Source of the DNA: Mesorhizobium_K quangtriensis
GTDB taxonomy: Bacteria > Pseudomonadota > Alphaproteobacteria > Rhizobiales > Rhizobiaceae
DNA length: 64,000 bases
Direction of reading: 5' to 3'
Assembly (NCBI RefSeq): GCF_040081925.1
Contig: NZ_JBEBMF010000001.1
Span: forward strand, 1,426,001 to 1,490,000
Part shown: piece by piece, positions 23,790 through 32,397 of the stretch
Position numbering within the stretch: position 1 is the stretch's first letter
Layout of the letters: every line of letters begins with the position of its first letter
Translations under genes and position numbers: made by a program
The notes under the pieces: model-generated
The model's input: the letters and a program-made list of their open reading frames with translations, nothing else
What the model was told of the DNA's origin: nothing
The model's database searches: none

Positions 23790-26678
23790 TCAGGCCTGGG
23801 TAACCGGGTACTGCTCCTTCAGCATCCGCAGCACCTGATCCCCCGAAATCGGCGCTCCGAACATGTAGCTCTGCACATATTCGCAGCCCATCTGCCTGAG
23901 CTCCAGAGCATCGTTCTCGTCGGCAACCCCTTCCGCCACGACGGACAGGCCGAGTTCATGCGCCATGTTGACCATGGACTTGAGCAGCACCGTACGTTTC
24001 GGCGTGGCGTCGTCGACGAAGCTCTTGTCGATCTTGATCGTGTCGAAAGGGAAGCGCGTCAGATAGGCGAGGGATGAATAACCGGTTCCGAAGTCGTCAA
24101 GCGACAGGCCGATCCCAAGCTGCTTGAGCTTGCTCAGCACGTGGTTGGTCTGTTCCGGATTGTCCATGACCAGCGACTCGGTCAGTTCCAGCCGGAAGCA
24201 ACGCGGCTTCAGGTTGGCGCGTGCGATCACCGAACGAACGTCGCTCACAAGGTCGCGCCGGATAAGCTGTCTGCTCGACAGGTTTACCGACACGGACAGC
24301 GGCGTATCACCGATCTGCTTCTGCCAGTAGGCGAGGTCCTCAGCCGCCCTTTGCATCGCAAAGAGGCCAAGCTGGACGATCAGGCCGCAATTCTCGGCGA
24401 CCGGTATGAAATCCGAAGGCGGAATGGCGCCGCGCCGCGGATGATCCCAGCGCAGCAGGGCTTCGAAGCCAGCGACGCTGCCATCCTCCAGCCTTACGAT
24501 TGGCTGATAAGCAAGCGTGAATTCCTGCCGTTCGGCTGCGCGCCTGAGGTCGGACTCGAGCTGCAGCCGGTCCGTACCGACAGAGCGGAATGCAGGCCGG
24601 AAAGGCTCGATGCGATCGCCACCGAAACGCTTCGCCTGATGCATGGCCAGCTCGGCATCCTTGACCATGTCTTCGGCGGTGTTCTGCGAATTCGTCCAGG
24701 TGATCAGGCCGATCGAAGCAGTCAGAACGATCTCGCGCTTGGCGAAGTTGATGGGCGAACGTATTGCCTGCTTGATAGCGTCGGCAACCGCCGCGATGCG
24801 AACCGGGTCCTGCTCGGAAAGCAGCATAAGGGCGAACTGGTCGCCGGCGAAGCGCGACAGGGAGTCCTTGGGCTTCAGCAACCTGTGCAGGCGGCGCGCG
24901 ATGGTGAGGAGAATGGTGTCGCCGGCCGAAATGCCGAGACCATCATTGACCTGCTTGAACCGGTCGATGTCGATGACGAAGACCGTCGGCTGAATCTTGT
25001 CTTCCGACCGCGCGACGGAAATGATTGCCTCCAGCCGGTTCATGAACAGTTCGCGGTTCGGCAGGCCGGTCAGATTGTCGTGCACGGCGTCGTGAAGCAG
25101 ACGCTCTTCGGCCTTTTTCTGCTCGGTGACCTCGACCATCGTCCCGACGCAACGGATGACCTCGCCGTCGGATCCGACGACCGGGCGGGCGCGCAGCGAG
25201 AACCAGTGGTAGTGACCGTCAGCGCCGCGTAGGCGGAAGCTTTGCGCGACCTTGCCGCGCCGGTGTTCCAGCACGACGTCGAGCGTGGTGCGGAACGTGT
25301 CGCGATCGTCCGAATGCAGCGCCGGGAGCCAGGTACGTGCCGGTCCGCCCAGGCTGTTGGGCGGGAGCCCGAGTTGCAGGCTGATGTCCGGCTTCGTCAC
25401 GACGCGGTCGCGCAAGACGTCCCAATCGAAGACGATGTCGCCGGAGCCGACCACCGCCAGCGCCTGCCGCTCCATGTCGCTGAACAATCCCTGGTGCAGC
25501 GCCCCGCCGGCAAAGGCGTGCTGCATCACCGTGAAGCCGATCAACAGGATGATGAGGATCAGTCCGCCGCCGAGAGCAGGCTGAACCACGTCATTGTCGA
25601 TCATGCCGGTGATGGCCATCCACGAGCCGGTCAGCCAGATCAGAACCATGACCCAACTGGGGATGAGCATGATGGCGCGATCATAGCCCCGTATGCCGAG
25701 GAAGATGATGAGGCCGATGCCGGTGATGGCGGTCGCTGCAAAAGAGATGCGCGCTATGCCCGCGGCAACGGCCGGATCGATGATCGCCACGCCCGCAATC
25801 AGGACGAGGCCGCAAATCCAGACGAAGGCGCCGTAGCTGAAGTGCCCGTGCCATCGATTGAGGTTGAGATAGGCGAAGAGGAAGACAACGAAGGTCGCGG
25901 CAAGCCCCACCTCCGTACCGGCGCGCCACATCTGCTCGTTTCCTGGCGAGATTTCTATGATCTTGTTGAGGAATCCGAAGTCCACGCTGATATAGGCCAG
26001 AACCGCCCATGACAGTGCGGCCGTCGCCGGGAACATCGACGTTCCCTTGACCACGAAGAGGATGGTCAGGAACAGCGCCAGCAGTCCAGCGATGCCGATG
26101 ACGATGCCGCGGTAGAGCGTGTAGGAATTGACGGAATCCTTGTAAGCTTCCGGGTCCCACAGATAGACCTGCGGCAGATTGGGCGATGCAAGTTCGCCGA
26201 TGAACGTGACGACCGATCCCGGATTCATCGTCACAAGGAAGACGTCGGCATCCGGGCTTGCCTGCCTGTCCAGGGCAAACCCCTCGCTCGGCGTGATGGC
26301 GGCAATGCGGCTCGAGCCGAGGTCCGGCCAGAAGAGGCCGGAGTTCACCAGACGGAAATGGGGAGCCACGATCAGACGGTCGATCTGCTCGTCGGTCGTG
26401 TTGGCGAGTGCGAACACGGCCCAGTCCCCGCTCGACCGCTCGTCATTGGCCTCCACCTCGATGCGGCGCACGATGCCATCGGGGCCGGGAGCAGTCGACA
26501 CCTGAAAGTTCTCGCCCTGGTTCTGGTAGATCTGCACAGCGCGCGAGAGGTCCAGCGCGACGTTGTCGCGCGAAATCTTGATGGGCTCGATGGCAAAGGC
26601 GCCGGTTACCGCGCAAAGCATGGCCACTGCCGAAAGGGCGAACGCAGCGAGCCGGGCTTTGAGGATATCAATCGCCAA
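23790..26678 (-). CDS. DISM-7TM sensor with PAS, GGDEF and EAL domains
   Basis: 962 residues from TTG 26678, which has AAGGG seven bases upstream and starts two bases after the GNAT stop. Order: signal anchor (1-30), periplasmic 7TMR-DISM extracellular domain (about 30-180), seven membrane helices (about 190-400), PAS/PAC (about 430-545), GGDEF (about 550-705), EAL (about 715-955). The EAL domain keeps FEALLRWDHP, NLSSRQL, ELTES and DDFGTGYSSL, so c-di-GMP phosphodiesterase activity is likely. The GGDEF signature is changed to AGDQF, so cyclase activity is doubtful and the domain may bind GTP as a regulator. The periplasmic part probably senses a carbohydrate-like ligand. Confidence 0.92.
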   Translation of the reverse strand: MAIDILKARLAAFALSAVAMLCAVTGAFAIEPIKISRDNVALDLSRAVQIYQNQGENFQVSTAPGPDGIVRRIEVEANDERSSGDWAVFALANTTDEQIDRLIVAPHFRLVNSGLFWPDLGSSRIAAITPSEGFALDRQASPDADVFLVTMNPGSVVTFIGELASPNLPQVYLWDPEAYKDSVNSYTLYRGIVIGIAGLLALFLTILFVVKGTSMFPATAALSWAVLAYISVDFGFLNKIIEISPGNEQMWRAGTEVGLAATFVVFLFAYLNLNRWHGHFSYGAFVWICGLVLIAGVAIIDPAVAAGIARISFAATAITGIGLIIFLGIRGYDRAIMLIPSWVMVLIWLTGSWMAITGMIDNDVVQPALGGGLILIILLIGFTVMQHAFAGGALHQGLFSDMERQALAVVGSGDIVFDWDVLRDRVVTKPDISLQLGLPPNSLGGPARTWLPALHSDDRDTFRTTLDVVLEHRRGKVAQSFRLRGADGHYHWFSLRARPVVGSDGEVIRCVGTMVEVTEQKKAEERLLHDAVHDNLTGLPNRELFMNRLEAIISVARSEDKIQPTVFVIDIDRFKQVNDGLGISAGDTILLTIARRLHRLLKPKDSLSRFAGDQFALMLLSEQDPVRIAAVADAIKQAIRSPINFAKREIVLTASIGLITWTNSQNTAEDMVKDAELAMHQAKRFGGDRIEPFRPAFRSVGTDRLQLESDLRRAAERQEFTLAYQPIVRLEDGSVAGFEALLRWDHPRRGAIPPSDFIPVAENCGLIVQLGLFAMQRAAEDLAYWQKQIGDTPLSVSVNLSSRQLIRRDLVSDVRSVIARANLKPRCFRLELTESLVMDNPEQTNHVLSKLKQLGIGLSLDDFGTGYSSLAYLTRFPFDTIKIDKSFVDDATPKRTVLLKSMVNMAHELGLSVVAEGVADENDALELRQMGCEYVQSYMFGAPISGDQVLRMLKEQYPVTQA

Positions 26679-26680
26679 AA

Positions 26681-27277
26681 TCAGTCCCTTGCCCTTCCGG
26701 AGCGCGGATCGTCGGCGATCAGCGCGTAGAGATAGTGATCCTGCCAAGTGCCGTTGATCTTCAGGTAGGATCTGAGCAGCCCTTCGCGCGTGAATCCGGC
26801 TTTTTCAAGCACACGAACGGACCTTCTGTTTCCGGGAATACAGGCAGCCTCGATCCGGTGCAACCGCATCGTATCGAATGCATGTCTGGCAAGGAGTTCG
26901 AGTGCCTCCAGCATGTAGCCCTGGCCGGCGTATTTCTCTCCGATCCAGTAACCGATGTGGCCGGAACGGGCGACGCCGTGGCGGATGTTCCCCAGCGTTA
27001 CGCCGCCCAGCAACTGGCCTGAAGCTTTTTCGAAAATGAAGAACGGAATTGCCAGGCCGCGTGCATAATCCTCTCGGTAGCGCCTGAGCCGATATCGCCA
27101 GGCGGATTTGTCCAGTTCATCGGATGCCCAGCTTGGCTCCCAGGGTTCCAGGAAGGAACGGCTCTCGCCACGCAGCCGCGCCCACTCCTTGAAGTCCTGA
27201 GAAACGGGCAACCGCAATACCACCCTGTCGCCCCCCAGAGCCGGAATATCGCGGCGGAGGAAGGGAAAGGCGAACAC
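26681..27277 (-). CDS. GNAT acetyltransferase, RimJ-like
   Basis: 198 residues of the RimJ/RimL-type GNAT family that acetylates N-termini of ribosomal or other proteins, or small amines. Seen: strand GDRVVLRLPV near residue 16, acetyl-CoA loop IGYWIGEKYAGQGYMLEAL near 112 (R/Q-x-x-G-x-G/A variant GEKYAGQGY), and the NRRSVRVLEKAGFTREG segment near 155. It lies between the M16 peptidase and the DISM-EAL gene on one strand with gaps of 15 and 2 bases, so the three are likely one transcript. Confidence 0.88.
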   Translation of the reverse strand: MFAFPFLRRDIPALGGDRVVLRLPVSQDFKEWARLRGESRSFLEPWEPSWASDELDKSAWRYRLRRYREDYARGLAIPFFIFEKASGQLLGGVTLGNIRHGVARSGHIGYWIGEKYAGQGYMLEALELLARHAFDTMRLHRIEAACIPGNRRSVRVLEKAGFTREGLLRSYLKINGTWQDHYLYALIADDPRSGRARD

Positions 27278-27292
27278 AGGGCTGCTTCCGCG

Positions 27293-28585
27293 TCAGACGG
27301 CCCGGCGACGCATGCCCATATCCTGCCCGGGAAGCGAGTCGCGGATCGCTTCGTAAGTCGCCAGCTTAGCGACCGGACCGACTGCGGCAATCGTCGGAAT
27401 GGTGGAAAAGAGTCGTGCAGACAGGTCGCGCAGCCGTTCCACGGTCAGCGCGGAAAGCCGTTCCATCAATTCGTCCTTGGTAATAGGCCTTCCGAAAAGG
27501 AGAAGCTGGCGTGCGATCTGCGAGGCCCTGCTGGACGCGCTCTCGCCCGACATAATGAGACCTGCGCGATACTGGGCGCGGGCTCTATCAAGTTCGTCCT
27601 GTGCAATGCTCTCACCGGCCTTTTGCAGTTCGTCGACGATGACCGGGATCAGCTTGGCGATATCGCTCTGGCCGGTTGCCGAATGGACGCCGAAGATACC
27701 GGTGTCCGAGAAACCCCAGTGAAAGGCATAGACAGAATAGCAGAGACCGCGCTTTTCCCGAACCTCCTGGAAAAGACGCGAAGACATGCCGCCGCCGAGG
27801 ATCATCGACAGAACCTGAGAAGCGTAGAAGTCGCGCACATGGTATGCGCGTCCCTCGAATCCGAGGATGATCTGCGCGTCCATGAGGTCGCGATTTTCAC
27901 GGAAATCGCCTCCGATATATTGTGCATAGGTGGGTACGGTACTGTCCGCCTTCTCGCGGAACGACCCGAGGCGCTTTTCGACCTCACGAACGAAAACGTC
28001 GTGCTGGATGTCTCCGGCGGCCACCACCACCATGCGCTCGGCGCCGTATTGCCGGTTGATGAAATCGTGGATCTGCCGTGAGGTGAAGGATTTTACCGTT
28101 TCCGGGGTGCCGAGAATGGAACGGCCGATCGTCTGGTGCCGGTAAGCCGTTTCGGTGAACTTGTCGAAAACGATATCGTCCGGCGTATCGTGTGCAGCGC
28201 CGATTTCCTGCAGGATGACATGCTGCTCACGCTCTAGTTCCGACGGGTCGAATTTGGAGTCGGTCAGGATGTCGGCGAGGATATCAATCGCCAGCGGAAC
28301 GTCGTCGGAAAGCACCCGGGCGTAATACGACGTCGTCTCGACGCTGGTCGCGGCGTTGATCTCGCCGCCGACATTTTCGATCTCGGAAGCAATCTGGAAG
28401 GCGCTGCGGCGCGAGGTGCCCTTGAAAGCCATGTGCTCGAGCAGATGGGCCATGCCGTGCTCGTCTTCGCGTTCATTGCGAGCGCCGGACTTGACCCAAA
28501 CGCCTAGGGCAACGGATTCTGTGCTGGGAAGGGTTTCGGTTGCGACTGTCAGGCCGTTCGACAGACGGCTTACCTCAACGCCCAT
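27293..28585 (-). CDS. M16 family zinc peptidase (MPP-like)
   Basis: 430 residues. The inverted zinc motif HLLEH lies at His47-His51 (HLLEHMAFKGT) with the distal Glu about 75 residues later in the LEREQHVILQEIGAAHD region. It closely resembles the beta subunit of mitochondrial processing peptidase, the alphaproteobacterial relative of that protein. The second half is the non-catalytic repeat with the GMSSRLFQEVREKRGLCYS segment that closes the chamber. It lies 14 bases after thrC, a pairing common in Rhizobiales. No signal peptide is visible. Confidence 0.93.
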   Translation of the reverse strand: MGVEVSRLSNGLTVATETLPSTESVALGVWVKSGARNEREDEHGMAHLLEHMAFKGTSRRSAFQIASEIENVGGEINAATSVETTSYYARVLSDDVPLAIDILADILTDSKFDPSELEREQHVILQEIGAAHDTPDDIVFDKFTETAYRHQTIGRSILGTPETVKSFTSRQIHDFINRQYGAERMVVVAAGDIQHDVFVREVEKRLGSFREKADSTVPTYAQYIGGDFRENRDLMDAQIILGFEGRAYHVRDFYASQVLSMILGGGMSSRLFQEVREKRGLCYSVYAFHWGFSDTGIFGVHSATGQSDIAKLIPVIVDELQKAGESIAQDELDRARAQYRAGLIMSGESASSRASQIARQLLLFGRPITKDELMERLSALTVERLRDLSARLFSTIPTIAAVGPVAKLATYEAIRDSLPGQDMGMRRRAV

Positions 28586-28599
28586 ATGGACTTAACTCC

Positions 28600-29997
28600 C
28601 TAACGCGTCGCTCTTGCGCGGCGGCTTATGCAATCTTCCACCATTTTTAGGTCGGATGGAAGTACCGTAAATCGTTCCTCTGCGTCCATCATTCCAGCCA
28701 GCCAGTCGGGCAGGGCAGGCGTCACGCCGCAAGCGGCCTCCACCGCGGCCGGGAATTTTGCCGGATGCGCAGTCGCGAGCACGACCATCGGCGTTTCCCG
28801 AACCGCCTTTTCCTTGGCTACGTGGACCGCGGTCGCCGTATGCGGGTCGAGGAGGTAGCCGTTGGCCTTCAACGTTGTCCGAATGGTCTCGGCTGCCTCG
28901 GCCATCGTGGTCCGGCCCGCGTCGAACTCGGCCAGGATGCCCGCCAAAGCTTGCGGCTCGATCGTGAAAGACCCGGACTGCTTGAGCCCGTCCATGTATC
29001 GGCGCACGGCGGCAGCATCGCGGCCGCTCGCCTCGAACAGAAGGCGCTCGAAGTTCGAGGAAATCTGGATGTCCATGGAAGGCGAGGTAGTCTCGACCAC
29101 GCCCTTCATGCGGTATTCGCTGCTTTCCAGCGTACGGAACAATATGTCGTTGTCGTTGGTCGCAATGGTTAGCCGTTCGATCGGGAGACCCATGCGCTTT
29201 GACGCGTAACCCGCGAAAACGTCGCCGAAATTGCCGGTTGGTACGGTAAATGACACAGGGCGGTCCGGACTTCCGAGGCAGAGCGCCGAGGAGAAATAGT
29301 AGACGATCTGGGCCATGATCCGGGCCCAGTTTATCGAGTTCACACCGGACAGGCCTACGCGATCGCGAAAGGCATGATCATTGAACATGTCCTTCACGAG
29401 GCCCTGGCAATCATCGAAGTTGCCTTCCACGGCGAGCGCATGGACATTCGAAGCAGTCGGCGTCGTCATCTGCCGTCGCTGTACGGGCGAAACCTTGCCA
29501 TGCGGATACATGATGAAGACATCCGTGCGCTCGCGGCCGGCGAAGGCCTCGATTGCAGCGCCTCCTGTATCGCCCGAGGTCGCGCCAACGATCGTCGCGC
29601 GCTGACCGCGTTCGGCGAGGACGTGGTCCATCACCCTGGCCAGAAGTTGCATCGCGACATCCTTGAAAGCCAGGGTCGGACCGTGGAAAAGTTCAAGGAC
29701 GAAAGTGTTCGGGGCGAGTTGCACTATGGGGCAGACGGCTTCGTGCCGGAATGTGGCATAGGCTTCGCGAGCCAGTTTTTCGAAGACGTACGTGGGGATT
29801 TCGCCGCCGAGGAACGGGGTCAGTACCCTGACTGCAAGCTCGGGGTACGACAGTCCGCGCATGGCGCGGATCTCGGCACTGCTGAACGCAGGCCAGGTCT
29901 CGGGCAGGTATAGCCCGCCGTCGCGCGCGAGGCCCGCAAGTACGGCGTCGGAGAAGCCAAGTGTAGGTGCTTCTCCCCGTGTGCTGATGTATTGCAT
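28600..29997 (-). CDS. thrC: Threonine synthase
   Basis: 465-residue PLP enzyme converting O-phosphohomoserine to L-threonine. It is the long (class II) type. The N-terminal domain begins MQYISTRGEAP, the PLP lysine is in GPTLAFKDVAMQ near residue 112, and the phosphate-binding loop is SGDTGGAAIEA near 146. Length matches the family. It heads the minus-strand run thrC-M16-GNAT-DISM. ThrB is at 20 kb on the plus strand, so the threonine genes are split. Confidence 0.95.
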   Translation of the reverse strand: MQYISTRGEAPTLGFSDAVLAGLARDGGLYLPETWPAFSSAEIRAMRGLSYPELAVRVLTPFLGGEIPTYVFEKLAREAYATFRHEAVCPIVQLAPNTFVLELFHGPTLAFKDVAMQLLARVMDHVLAERGQRATIVGATSGDTGGAAIEAFAGRERTDVFIMYPHGKVSPVQRRQMTTPTASNVHALAVEGNFDDCQGLVKDMFNDHAFRDRVGLSGVNSINWARIMAQIVYYFSSALCLGSPDRPVSFTVPTGNFGDVFAGYASKRMGLPIERLTIATNDNDILFRTLESSEYRMKGVVETTSPSMDIQISSNFERLLFEASGRDAAAVRRYMDGLKQSGSFTIEPQALAGILAEFDAGRTTMAEAAETIRTTLKANGYLLDPHTATAVHVAKEKAVRETPMVVLATAHPAKFPAAVEAACGVTPALPDWLAGMMDAEERFTVLPSDLKMVEDCISRRARATR

Positions 29998-30139
29998 TAC
30001 GTTCCTGCCCGGTCTTTTCGTTCCGGCCTATCGGCCGTTCGTTAATAATCGTGCTTGTGCACGGTGTTTCGTCAGTCGCATTTTTGCCCTTTGGTTGCTA
30101 TAGAGCAGCGGCTTTGCGAGAGGGAAGTGGAGTTTTCGG

Positions 30140-30730
30140 TTGTCGAAGGGTCGTTTTTTGCCGGTTCTTGCGGTCGCTGGCTGCGTTCTCGCCGTCGCGG
30201 GTTGTCAGTCTGGCGACGGGAACAGCGGGGGAATGCTCGGCTTTGGCGGTGGGGCCAAGGAAGAAAAGCCCCAGGAAGACAAGATTCTGGCAAGCGAGCT
30301 TCTCGCCTACTGCCCGCGTGTGATCGTGAAAGAAGCTGACGGGGCCATCAATCGCTATGCCAAGGGGGGGGAAGGCGACCCGGCCAAGTTGACATATCAG
30401 GCGTCTATCTCGGATTCGACGCGCAGCTGCAGCCGCCAGACGGGCATGCTTGCCATGAAGGTCGCAGTTGCCGGACGCGTGGTACCAGGCCCTGCAGGTG
30501 CCCCCGGTACTGTCACGTTGCCCATCAAGGTTACCGTGATTCAGGCTGGCGGAACGGTGCTGTATTCGCAGACGTTCAACCAACAGGTAGCTTTATCCGG
30601 AAACCAGGCACAGCAGTTCCTCTTCAACGACCAGAACGTGGTCGTACCCATTCCCACAGACAACTCGCTTCAGGTTTTTGCCGGTTTTGACACCGGGCCC
30701 GCGAAAAAGAAGTCAGAAGAGCTTTTCTAG
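30140..30730 (+). CDS. Conserved lipoprotein of unknown function
   Basis: 196 residues from TTG 30140, preceded by GTGGAG eight bases upstream. The signal ends in a lipobox LAVAGC with Cys near residue 22, followed by Gln, so it should go to the outer membrane by the +2 rule. After a Gly/Ser linker the mature part has a CPRVIV strand, a TRSC segment and a repeated beta pattern that looks like an immunoglobulin-like fold. I do not recognise a named family, though such lipoproteins occur in other rhizobia. It is divergent from thrC and convergent with the DUF2793 gene. Confidence 0.75.
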   Translation: MSKGRFLPVLAVAGCVLAVAGCQSGDGNSGGMLGFGGGAKEEKPQEDKILASELLAYCPRVIVKEADGAINRYAKGGEGDPAKLTYQASISDSTRSCSRQTGMLAMKVAVAGRVVPGPAGAPGTVTLPIKVTVIQAGGTVLYSQTFNQQVALSGNQAQQFLFNDQNVVVPIPTDNSLQVFAGFDTGPAKKKSEELF

Positions 30731-30749
30731 CGGCCTGCGCCAGACAGGC

Positions 30750-30813
30750 GTCGCCAATAAGGCGACCCCTGTTCAGGTTCATCCTGCAAGCCCGGCATGC
30801 AATCGTCCGGGCT
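30750..30813. terminator. Two hairpins between convergent genes
   Basis: GTCGCC-AATAA-GGCGAC (30750-30766) and AGCCCGG / CCGGGCT (30789-30813, 11-base loop) fill the 96-base gap between the lipoprotein stop and the DUF2793 stop. Either can act for both directions; neither has a long T-run. Confidence 0.5.
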
Positions 30814-30826
30814 GCGAGCGTTGCAG

Positions 30827-32284
30827 CTACGCGTAGACGCCGCCGTTCCATGCATCACCGGCAACAGTTCCCGGGATGTAGGAAGCGCCAGCACCGTTGG
30901 TGTTTATTAGCGCGTTGTTGCCGACATCGTATCTCTTCCCGGTCACCGTGCCGGTGAACGTGACGCTGTTCACTTCCACGAAGCCAAGATTTCTGGCCTC
31001 GATCGTGGTCGCGACGGTGCGTGTGCCCATCGCGATCGTGTTGCCGAAGATCTGCATGCCACCTTGATCGATGGCACGGATAAGAGCGCCAATATCTGCA
31101 TCCAGCGTGAAGTCGGCGTCCGATAGCACGTAAGATCCCGATCCCTGGACCGTGATACAGGAGCCGCCGCAACTGCCGAAGGTGATGCCGGCCCCGATGC
31201 GGAGCCACCCGCGCTGGAGCGACAGGCATCCATAGCCGTTGACGTTGGGATTGGCGATCTTGCAGTTTTGCAGCACCGCGCCGGCTCCGAGGCGCGCCTG
31301 TACTGTTCCTTGGTATCCAAGGTCTGCGGTGATGATCGTGGTGTCGCCCGCACCGCTGTAGACCAGATAATGGTAGGTCGTCAGGCCGACGACGACAGGC
31401 ACGTCGACCTGTTCGGCGAAGGTCCCTGCACCGAGGTCTATGGTAACGGCGTAGCCGTTGAAGTCGATCTGGCCGATCGCCTGGTTGGCGCGTCCGATGG
31501 TCAGGAATGCACCGCCCGCGTCGTCGGCCAGCCCGTCGTTGCTGTCGGAGCCATCCGCCCGGACGTAGTAAGTCCGGTTGGCCGTCAGGCGATCGCGGAT
31601 GTGCTTGCGTGTTGCGATCTGGTCGTCGTTTCCAAGCGGCAAGCCGGCGGGCAGGTTGACGGCCCCGGTTTCCCTGTCGACCTTCAGCGCTTCGGTCCAT
31701 GTATCCCCGTCGGCCGAGACCTTGATATGCAGGTCATCATCGCCACCGAGTCCGATTTCCGCGTGGCCGGAATAGCCGGTCTGAAACAGCAGTGACGCGG
31801 TGTCCGTCGGCTCAGCCTTGTTGATCTTGAGCCTGTGGTCGCCGTCTTCTTCGTCGAAAAGCGTGGCCGGGCTTTTTACCGTCAGCCTTGATGTCAAGTC
31901 GGCCGTCGCATTGACGCCAATAAGCGTGGCCGGGTTCAGGCTGTCGGCTATCGCATCGCCCCAGTCGTCTCCATCGAACGCCAGTAGATCGCGGTCGTCT
32001 TCCAGCCAAAGCATCCAGCCGGCCTTTGGAGCCAGAAACGCCCACGCGCCATCCTGCCATGCGGCGATCTTTCCATCCTTGCCGGCCCATGCGCCGGTTC
32101 CGTCCGCCGCAACCAGATAGCGGTCGCCGTCCGTTGGCGAAGCAGGTGGCGTCGTGAGGTCACGGTCGAGGACGGACAGTTGGACAAGCGCGTCCAGCTT
32201 TCGGATCGCCTCGTTGTGCGTCACATGCTTCTGCGCCTGCGACGGCATGATGTAGGGAAGTTCAAGGTTTGCACTGTTTTCCAT
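30827..32284 (-). CDS. DUF2793 phage-tail-like protein with beta-helix C-terminus
   Basis: 485 residues. The first 110 or so are a DUF2793 domain (LPYIMPSQAQKHVTHNEA, then PASPTDGDRYLVA and GAWAFLAPKAGWML), known from prophages and gene transfer agent clusters of alphaproteobacteria. A middle segment (about 130-220) is a short repeat of beta-strands with a neck-like GLPLGNDDQIATRKHIRDRL. The C-terminal 260 residues look like a right-handed beta-helix, rich in G, N, T and V, ending in GDAWNGGVYA. The layout is that of a tail fibre or tailspike, perhaps carbohydrate-binding. No other phage gene is nearby. The start ATG 32284 has GGAG just upstream. Confidence 0.82.
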   Translation of the reverse strand: MENSANLELPYIMPSQAQKHVTHNEAIRKLDALVQLSVLDRDLTTPPASPTDGDRYLVAADGTGAWAGKDGKIAAWQDGAWAFLAPKAGWMLWLEDDRDLLAFDGDDWGDAIADSLNPATLIGVNATADLTSRLTVKSPATLFDEEDGDHRLKINKAEPTDTASLLFQTGYSGHAEIGLGGDDDLHIKVSADGDTWTEALKVDRETGAVNLPAGLPLGNDDQIATRKHIRDRLTANRTYYVRADGSDSNDGLADDAGGAFLTIGRANQAIGQIDFNGYAVTIDLGAGTFAEQVDVPVVVGLTTYHYLVYSGAGDTTIITADLGYQGTVQARLGAGAVLQNCKIANPNVNGYGCLSLQRGWLRIGAGITFGSCGGSCITVQGSGSYVLSDADFTLDADIGALIRAIDQGGMQIFGNTIAMGTRTVATTIEARNLGFVEVNSVTFTGTVTGKRYDVGNNALINTNGAGASYIPGTVAGDAWNGGVYA

Positions 32285-32397
32285 GGCTGCTCCTTCAGGT
32301 CAGTAGCTAGCCAAGGGTAATTGCGGTCAGGATGACGTGGATAAACTTCCACGAATTATTTCGGATCGTGCGGTCCGAAGCCCCAAAGTTGCGCGGC

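Noticed and set aside
32336..32353. CGTGGA/TCCACG hairpin between smc and the DUF2793 gene as a terminator
   Set aside because: Only six pairs and no T-run on the minus strand; too weak to list.
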